From Bacteroidales bacterium (GTDB lineage: Bacteria > Bacteroidota > Bacteroidia > Bacteroidales > VadinHA17): 10,937 nt of DNA. The notes below the pieces were generated by a model, which was given only the letters and a program-made list of their open reading frames with translations, searched no databases and was not told the origin of the DNA. The stretch spans positions 1 to 10,937 of the forward strand of contig JAAZAP010000376.1 of the NCBI GenBank assembly GCA_012514255.1, read 5' to 3'. Every line of letters starts with the position of its first letter. The stretch's first letter is position 1. The position numbers were made by a program, and so were the translations under genes. Below are positions 6,539 through 10,937 of the stretch, in pieces.

Positions 6539-8632
6539 TCAGTTCAGACCTCTGTTCCTCAGCAGCGGCTCTTTCTCCGGCTCGCGACCGCGGAAATTAA
6601 GGTACATCTGCTCCGCATCCATAATGCCCATCTTTTCCAGCACATTCTTCCTGAATGATGTTGCTGTAGCCTGGTCAAAAATGCCGTTCTCCCTGAATGC
6701 CTCAAAGGCATCATTATCAAGCACTGCTGCCCATGTATAAACATAATAGCCTGCATCATAGCCGTCTATGATGTGGAGGAAGTAGGTGCTGCGGTATCTT
6801 GGCTCAATCTCGGGGATCATGCCTATCTTCTTCATGGTCTCCTTCTCAAACTGCTGCGGATCAACCGTTGCAGGCGCCTCCAGGGAATAGTAAGCCATGT
6901 CAAGCAGCGAAGCGGCCATTATTTCAACGTTGTCAAACCCGGCATTGAAATAGCTGCTGTTCCTTATCTTCTCAACCAGCTCCTGCGGGATCACCTCTCC
7001 TGTCTCATAATGTTTCGCATACATGGCCAGCACCTCGGGCCGGGTAGCCCAGTGTTCCATTATCTGCGACGGCAGTTCAACAATATCCCATGCCACTGTT
7101 GTCGATGAGTAGGTGTTCTCCGAGAAGAGTGCCTGCAGTCCGTGGCCGAACTCATGGAAGAGGGTAAGCACATCATCCATGCTCAGCAGTGCCGGTTTGT
7201 CTCCTGCCGGCGGGGTAAAGTTACCCACGATGGTGACAACGGGGGTTATCTCCTTTCCGTCAATCACCTGGTGGTCACGGTATGTGCCGCACCATGCTCC
7301 CTGTCTCTTGCTCTCACGGGGATAGAAATCCATGTAGAGCACTCCTACATGGCTTCCATCGGCTTCCTTCACCTCAAAAGCCTGCGCATCCGGATGAGGC
7401 AATGGTATCCTGTCTATCCTGGTGAAGGTAATGCCATAGAGTTTGTTAGCCACAGCAAAAGCACCGTCACGGACGTTGTCAAGGGTAAAATAAGGTCTCA
7501 GCTCACTCTCATCAAGATCATACTTGCTCTTGCGAAGCTTCTCGGCATAATACCACCAGTCGTGCGGTTCCAGCCGGAAATCGCCGCCTTCGGCCTTAAT
7601 GATCTCCTGCATCTCATCACGTTCACGCTTTGCAACAACAAGTGATCTCTCAAGGAGGTCATTTAGCAGGTTGAGCACATTATCGGCCTTCTTCGCCATG
7701 CGGGTCTCAAGCACTATGTCTGCGTGAGTATTGTAACCCAGTAGTTTAGCCCTCTCGGCCCTGAGCCTGACAATGTCGGCAAGTATCGCGTTGTTGTCAT
7801 ATTCGTCGCCGTTGTTACCGCGATTCAGGTAAGCATCATACAGAATTTTTCTCAGATCACGGTTCTCCGCATACTGCAAAAACGGCAACATGCTTGGCTT
7901 CTGCGTAGTGAACAGCCACCTGCCTTCCATACCTTCATCTGCTGCCATCTCTGCCGCAGTGGCCACGACACTCTCGGGCAATCCTTTCAGATCAGTCTCA
8001 TTGTCAATGACAAGCTTGAACTTGTTGGTCTCAGCCAGCACATTCTGACTGAACTTTACCGTAAGAACAGAAAGCTCCTGGTTGATCTTCTTCAGCGTCT
8101 CCTGATCTTCACCAACGAGTAGTGCCCCGTTGCGCAAAAAAGACTTGTACAGGTTCTCAAGCATAAAGAGCTCTTCCTCTGTTAATTGCTCGGAGTCCCT
8201 GTTCTCCCATACGCTCTTTATCCTGGCGAAGAGATCGGTATTGAGTAACAGCTCGTCACTGAAGGCCGACATCTTCGGAGCGATCTCCATCTGGAGCTGC
8301 TCCATGGTCTCATTGGTATTGGCGCTTGTCTGCGAATAAAAAACATAGGCCACCCTGGAAAGAAGCTCGTCAACCCGGTCAAGCTTTGCGACGGTGTTGG
8401 CGAACGTAGGAGCATCAGCATTGCTTGTAATCTCGGCAACCTGGGCACTGGCCAGTGTAATGCCTGAGTCTATTGCAGGCATATAGTGTTCAGTGCTTAT
8501 CTCTTCAAAGGGAGGAACACCAAACGGCGTTTCCCATTCTGCAAAGAAGGGATTTGCAGGTTCCTTCTTCTGTGTGTTGCATGACATGGTTGCAACAACA
8601 GCAGCTATCATGATTATAAATACTTTTTTCAC
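6539..8632 (-). CDS. dcp: M3-family zinc metallopeptidase, Dcp-type, predicted lipoprotein
   Basis: A 697-residue peptidase related to peptidyl-dipeptidase Dcp and thimet oligopeptidase, which degrade short peptides. The zinc motif HEFGH is at 493-497, the likely third ligand is Glu519 in IVELPSQIMEHW, and the conserved tyrosine-rich GYDAGYYVY is at 624-632. Residues 1-18 are a lipoprotein-type signal (MKKVFIIMI...TMSC, Cys18), so the enzyme is exported, probably facing the periplasm, whereas the E. coli homologues mostly act inside the cell. The start codon is GTG at 8632; the next in-frame ATG, seven codons later, would lose the positively charged signal start. The loop from the first His to Glu519 is 26 residues, against 29 in thimet oligopeptidase (H473 to E502). 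The gene has its own promoter and terminator, so it is monocistronic. Oligopeptidase A is the main alternative name. Confidence 0.92.
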   Translation of the reverse strand: MKKVFIIMIAAVVATMSCNTQKKEPANPFFAEWETPFGVPPFEEISTEHYMPAIDSGITLASAQVAEITSNADAPTFANTVAKLDRVDELLSRVAYVFYSQTSANTNETMEQLQMEIAPKMSAFSDELLLNTDLFARIKSVWENRDSEQLTEEELFMLENLYKSFLRNGALLVGEDQETLKKINQELSVLTVKFSQNVLAETNKFKLVIDNETDLKGLPESVVATAAEMAADEGMEGRWLFTTQKPSMLPFLQYAENRDLRKILYDAYLNRGNNGDEYDNNAILADIVRLRAERAKLLGYNTHADIVLETRMAKKADNVLNLLNDLLERSLVVAKRERDEMQEIIKAEGGDFRLEPHDWWYYAEKLRKSKYDLDESELRPYFTLDNVRDGAFAVANKLYGITFTRIDRIPLPHPDAQAFEVKEADGSHVGVLYMDFYPRESKRQGAWCGTYRDHQVIDGKEITPVVTIVGNFTPPAGDKPALLSMDDVLTLFHEFGHGLQALFSENTYSSTTVAWDIVELPSQIMEHWATRPEVLAMYAKHYETGEVIPQELVEKIRNSSYFNAGFDNVEIMAASLLDMAYYSLEAPATVDPQQFEKETMKKIGMIPEIEPRYRSTYFLHIIDGYDAGYYVYTWAAVLDNDAFEAFRENGIFDQATATSFRKNVLEKMGIMDAEQMYLNFRGREPEKEPLLRNRGLN

Positions 8633-8669
8633 GCTTTGGATTATTGATTGTTATTGTTTTTCAAAGGTC

Positions 8670-8700
8670 CAAATATAACTTTTTTATGATACTCCGTAAA
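8670..8700 (-). promoter_or_regulatory. Bacteroidota-type promoter of the M3 peptidase gene
   Basis: On the minus strand the -7 box is TATATTTG (8677-8670), an exact match to TAnnTTTG. The -33 box is TTTA (8700-8697), one mismatch from TTTG, and the spacer is 19 bases, as in the consensus. The -7 box ends 37 bases before the GTG start, which predicts a leader of about 30 bases. Confidence 0.65.
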
Positions 8701-8701
8701 T

Positions 8702-8740
8702 GACAATAGGGGTGGCGGACAGGTTATCTCAGTTATTGTC
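8702..8740. repeat. Inverted repeat beside the M3 -33 box
   Basis: GACAATA (8702-8708) and TATTGTC (8734-8740) are perfect 7-base inverted copies, 25 bases apart. The left arm begins two bases upstream of the M3 -33 element. It could be a two-half-site operator, but arms of this length can arise by chance in AT-rich DNA. Confidence 0.3.
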
Positions 8741-8822
8741 CTGATATAGTATCCAGATCATTTTTGTTGATAACTTGTTAAAGTTTGAAACATTTTTGCC
8801 TCTCAGGGAGTATAAAGTGCAG

Positions 8823-8846
8823 TTGCATCTCTTAAATTTGATGCAA
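8823..8846. promoter_or_regulatory. Operator-like palindrome upstream of the T9SS mini-protein gene
   Basis: TTGCATC (8823-8829), ten bases, then GATGCAA (8840-8846): a perfect 7-base inverted repeat. It encloses the candidate -7 box TAAATTTG (8833-8840), sharing its last base, and lies 38 bases before the start codon. A dimeric repressor bound here would block the promoter. If transcription starts further upstream it could instead be an RNA hairpin in the leader. Confidence 0.45.
8833..8840 (+). promoter_or_regulatory. Candidate -7 promoter box of the T9SS mini-protein gene
   Basis: TAAATTTG matches TAnnTTTG exactly and is 44 bases before the ATG. No TTTG or TTG lies at the expected -33 distance; the nearest TTTG (8795-8798) is 34 bases away. 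The promoter may therefore need an activator or may lie elsewhere. Confidence 0.35.
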
Positions 8847-8884
8847 TCATTTACGAACCTCGCAGATTGAATGACTAACAGCCT

Positions 8885-9265
8885 ATGAAAAAACATTTAC
8901 CCGGAATTATTTTAACGTCAATTATTTGCTGCCTGTTGCTCACCTCCCCGGGCAGTCTCTCCGGGCAGCAAGGTTCCGACAGGCCATGGCACGGAAACAT
9001 ATCCGTTGCTGATTCACTGGCACAAAGTCTTGCAGAAAAAATAAAAATTTATCCCGTCCCCGCCACCAGTGAGCTTACCATTGAAAATGTTGAGAACGTT
9101 ACCACAATTGAGATATTTGATGTTACGGGTAACAAATGCCTTCACCAGGTATGTGATGATCAGGTACAGCTAACTATTGAGGTGTCAGAGTTGAAGAAAG
9201 GGATCCATTTTATAAGGTTCAAGTCACCTCAGGCCACCATAATGAAACGCTTCATAAAAGAGTAA
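8885..9265 (+). CDS. Small secreted protein, mostly a T9SS sorting domain
   Basis: A 126-residue protein. Residues 1 to about 27 are a Sec signal peptide (MKKH, hydrophobic stretch, SLSG). About 25 polar residues follow. From about 53 to the end is a type A T9SS C-terminal sorting domain (Por_Secre_tail): KIYPVPATSELTIE (54-67), IEIFDVTGNK (75-84), LKKGIHFIRF (103-112) and the closing KRFIKE. Such domains normally sit at the end of large cargo proteins and direct them across the outer membrane, where they are cut off or attached to lipopolysaccharide; here almost no cargo exists. Cys85 and Cys90 could form a disulfide. No in-frame coding sequence lies upstream, and the gene has a leader and a strong terminator of its own. 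It may be a genuine small surface protein or the remnant of a larger one. Confidence 0.85.
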   Translation: MKKHLPGIILTSIICCLLLTSPGSLSGQQGSDRPWHGNISVADSLAQSLAEKIKIYPVPATSELTIENVENVTTIEIFDVTGNKCLHQVCDDQVQLTIEVSELKKGIHFIRFKSPQATIMKRFIKE

Positions 9266-9272
9266 CCGGCAC

Positions 9273-9329
9273 GTTCTTTTTTTATACACCAACCGCCCTG
9301 GATTTTTCCGGGCGGTTCTTTTTTTATAC
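9273..9329 (+). repeat. Direct repeat GTTCTTTTTTTATAC flanking the terminator stem
   Basis: The same 15 bases occur at 9273-9287 and 9315-9329, 42 bases apart. The second copy overlaps the end of the terminator stem and its T-tract; the first copy looks like a T-tract without a matching stem. This suggests a local duplication of a terminator tail. Confidence 0.6.
9291..9326 (+). terminator. Rho-independent terminator of the T9SS mini-protein gene
   Basis: AACCGCCC (9291-9298) pairs perfectly with GGGCGGTT (9310-9317), extended by GG/CC inside the stem, and is followed by CTTTTTTT. It lies 26 bases after the stop codon and is a very strong intrinsic terminator. Confidence 0.92.
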
Positions 9330-9389
9330 TGCACAAACTGCCCCGGATGTTCTGCAGGGTTTTTACAATGTGTCTCGACGAGAATCATC

Positions 9390-10490
9390 TCATTCTTCCC
9401 TGTTTTTCCTTTGAATCCTGTGATAATCCTTCAGAATCTTCCCAAAGTGCTTTTCCTTTCTTCTCTTCTCTGCGACCGTGGTGGCAAACCTCTCCTGCTC
9501 CTTAAGCATCTTGAGATAATTTTCATATGAGTTCCTGTCGATGTCACCTTTGTCGACAGCTTCCAATACCGCACAACCTGCCTCGCTGATATGCCGGCAG
9601 TCGGGATACCTGCACTCCGCAGCCACATCGGCAATTTCACGGAATGTGGCGCTCAGCCCGGTGGAATCATCTGTCAGGCCCAGTTCCTTCATCCCCGGGG
9701 TGTCAATGATGATACTGCCGTTTTCAAGCACAAACAGTTCCCGGTGCTCCGTCACATGCCTCCCCTTGTTCGTGCTGCTGCTTATTGCACCGGTCTTCAG
9801 GGCCTCCCTTTGCAGAAGCGTGTTGATGAGAGTCGACTTGCCAACTCCCGATGATCCGATCACGCAGTATGTCTTGCCTCTTTCCATCAGGCTGATCACT
9901 CTGTCAACACCCTCCCTGGTTACATTGCTTAAAAGGACGACCTTCATATGCCTGTCACGTTTTGCGAGAGCTCTTACGGCTTCATCTGTAACCTCCCGGC
10001 TTACCAGGTCGATCTTGCTCAGCACCAGTAACGGTTCAATGCCGGCTGAATGGCAAATGGTCAGGTATCGCTCCAGCCTGTTGATATTGAAGTTATTGCT
10101 GATTGCCTGAACTATGAAGGCATAATCAATATTTGCAGAGATTATCTGAATCTCCCCGGGTTTACCCACCGCCTGGCGGGTCAGGAGCGATTTCCGGGGC
10201 AAAACCTGGTTAATGATGGCCTTTTCGCTGTCAAACGGCGTAATGGTTACCCAGTCGCCCACCGCAGGAAAATCCTTTCGTGAAGCAGCCGAGTACCTCA
10301 TGTTGCCTGTAATCTCAGCCTCATACTCATTTTCTCCGTCAGAGACCGCGTACCGTTCACGGTGCTCACGAATCACCCTGCCAACCTGTGAAAGCTGAAG
10401 ATTATTTGTCTCTATACAGGTAATTAGCTCTTCGGAGATACCGAGCCTGGAGAGACTCTCATTGCATTGGTTATCAACGCCTTCTGTCAT
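9390..10490 (-). CDS. rsgA: RsgA: ribosome small-subunit-dependent GTPase
   Basis: A 366-residue circularly permuted GTPase that checks late maturation of the 30S ribosomal subunit; GTP hydrolysis is stimulated by the subunit. An N-terminal OB-fold (about 35-110, with FPAVGDWVTI) comes first. The G motifs follow in permuted order: G4 SKID (158-161), G1 GSSGVGKST (212-220), the KGRHVT switch (242-247) and G3 DTPG (263-266). The C-terminal zinc site is Cys293, Cys298, His300 and Cys306. The basic tail is rich in Lys and Arg, fitting rRNA contact. A GTG at 10496 is in frame, but the ATG at 10490 is preferred. The N-terminal region (about 35 residues before the OB-fold) and the SKID form of G4 resemble the longer RsgA subfamily. 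A second rsgA may exist elsewhere in the genome. The gene stands alone here. Confidence 0.93.
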   Translation of the reverse strand: MTEGVDNQCNESLSRLGISEELITCIETNNLQLSQVGRVIREHRERYAVSDGENEYEAEITGNMRYSAASRKDFPAVGDWVTITPFDSEKAIINQVLPRKSLLTRQAVGKPGEIQIISANIDYAFIVQAISNNFNINRLERYLTICHSAGIEPLLVLSKIDLVSREVTDEAVRALAKRDRHMKVVLLSNVTREGVDRVISLMERGKTYCVIGSSGVGKSTLINTLLQREALKTGAISSSTNKGRHVTEHRELFVLENGSIIIDTPGMKELGLTDDSTGLSATFREIADVAAECRYPDCRHISEAGCAVLEAVDKGDIDRNSYENYLKMLKEQERFATTVAEKRRKEKHFGKILKDYHRIQRKNREE

Positions 10491-10583
10491 ACTCACTTAT
10501 TCAGGGTCAATTATCTGTCAGGAATAAGCATCCTGTTATGACGTTTCCGGTTATTATACGATATTTCCTTTAGCCATCTAAAT

Positions 10584-10610
10584 TAAGAAAAAGCCGCTTT
10601 TGATGCGGCT
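10584..10610 (-). terminator. Rho-independent terminator downstream of yciI
   Basis: On the minus strand AGCCGC (10610-10605) pairs with GCGGCT (10597-10592), with a 7-base loop, followed by TTTTCTTAA. It closes minus-strand transcription coming from the right and separates it from rsgA, whose start is about 95 bases further on. Confidence 0.8.
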
Positions 10611-10612
10611 CT

Positions 10613-10767
10613 TTAAATGTTTACCTGAAACCAACCAAAGGAGATTTTTAACATCTCTCTGTAATAAAGACGGGGAAGAGATCAAAAAGTTTACAATTCC
10701 CCGAAAAAAAATTTCAACAGTATTGGTTCTGATCGCTTAAGCGCCTGTTAATCTGCGCTGAAAGCAT
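10613..10767 (-). other. Hairpin-rich gap between yciI and rsgA
   Basis: The gap between the two genes (10491-10767, 277 bp) holds no convincing gene. On the minus strand, between the yciI stop and the terminator, are CGGGGAA/TTCCCCG (10671-10677 with 10697-10703, 19-base loop) and GAGAT/ATCTC (10641-10645 with 10653-10657). The first is followed on the minus strand by TCTTTATT, a weak T-tract. This may be a long yciI 3' UTR or a small RNA. The rest, up to rsgA, shows no clear promoter. Confidence 0.35.
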
Positions 10768-10937
10768 TCAGGGCTTCCGTTTCTGTATCCTTTCATGGAA
10801 ATCGTTAAGCATGGGCAAGGCGGCGGAGCCGTACCACTGGTACATTTCTGTATCAAAGATCCCGTTTGTCACTGTTGGATCTCCTTTTACAAGTTCTTTC
10901 GCCTCGTCTACTGTTCTTACATCAAACAGGAAGAGTC
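10768..10937 (-). CDS. YciI-family protein (5' end outside window)
   Basis: A minus-strand frame is open from the right edge to TGA at 10768-10770, giving the last 55 residues. It reads LFLFDVRTVDEAKELVKGDP, then TVTNGIFDTEMYQWYGSAAL, then PMLNDFHERIQKRKP. This matches the C-terminal half of the YCII domain, a small ferredoxin-like fold: the EAKELVKGDPTVTNGIF helix and turn, and the WYGSAALP motif. Members are small (about 90-150 residues) cytoplasmic proteins; some are linked to dehalogenase or muconolactone-isomerase-like chemistry, but most have no known function. The catalytic-site half lies outside the window, so no reaction is proposed. A terminator stands about 160 bases after the stop. 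Confidence 0.8.
   Translation of the reverse strand, partial: LFLFDVRTVDEAKELVKGDPTVTNGIFDTEMYQWYGSAALPMLNDFHERIQKRKP

Noticed and set aside
7142..7645. Open frame of 167 codons on the + strand
   Set aside because: It is antisense to the M3 peptidase catalytic region; no domain, promoter or ribosome binding site is visible.
9541..10110. Open frame of 189 codons on the + strand
   Set aside because: It lies wholly antisense to rsgA, whose GTPase motifs are unmistakable; the antisense translation shows no domain and has the composition of a shadow frame.
10613..10654. 13-codon frame on the - strand (MLKISFGWFQVNI) just before a terminator, as a leader peptide
   Set aside because: No run of regulatory codons, no good ribosome binding site, and no biosynthetic gene follows; this length is expected by chance.

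Overview
The window is chromosomal DNA from a member of the Bacteroidota, most likely a Bacteroidales-like lineage. The evidence is a type IX secretion (T9SS) C-terminal sorting domain, two lipoprotein-type enzymes (a GH20 hexosaminidase and an M3 peptidase), an RlmN of the Bacteroidota type (RRSRGEDI...AACGML tail), a match to the Bacteroidota promoter (TTTG-N19-TAnnTTTG) and few Shine-Dalgarno sequences. Base composition looks close to half G+C in the genes and AT-rich between them. I see no tRNA, rRNA, CRISPR array, insertion sequence, phage gene or toxin-antitoxin pair.

Layout, left to right. (1) The 3' part of a GNAT acetyltransferase (+) ends at 379 on a good terminator. (2) Positions 565-4096 hold three minus-strand genes with short gaps (25 and 42 bp), in transcription order rlmN, a GH20 beta-N-acetylhexosaminidase lipoprotein and a PAS-LuxR regulator; they are probably one transcript. 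(3) A divergent + gene (4203-6428) encodes a full-length bacterial SLC12-type cation-chloride cotransporter. It keeps the residues that bind Na+ and K+ in animal NKCC proteins. (4) Convergent to it, on the minus strand, is an M3 (Dcp-type) metallopeptidase lipoprotein with a GTG start, a recognisable Bacteroidota promoter and a strong terminator. (5) Divergent from the peptidase is a small + gene (8885-9265) whose product is a signal peptide, about 25 residues and a T9SS sorting domain. A perfect 7-bp inverted repeat lies over its candidate -7 box, and a strong terminator follows. (6) rsgA (ribosome-assembly GTPase) is on the minus strand, followed at the right by a 277-bp gap with several hairpins. 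(7) The 3' end of a YciI-family gene runs off the right edge on the minus strand.

Most genes are ordinary housekeeping or envelope functions: ribosome maturation (rlmN, rsgA), glycan and peptide turnover in the envelope (GH20, M3), and ion transport. Apart from the proposed three-gene transcript I see no pathway joining them, and no new defence or mobile system. The items most worth checking are the NKCC-like ion-site signature, the near-cargoless T9SS protein with its operator-like palindrome, the linkage of rlmN, GH20 and luxR, and the hairpin-rich gap beside yciI.
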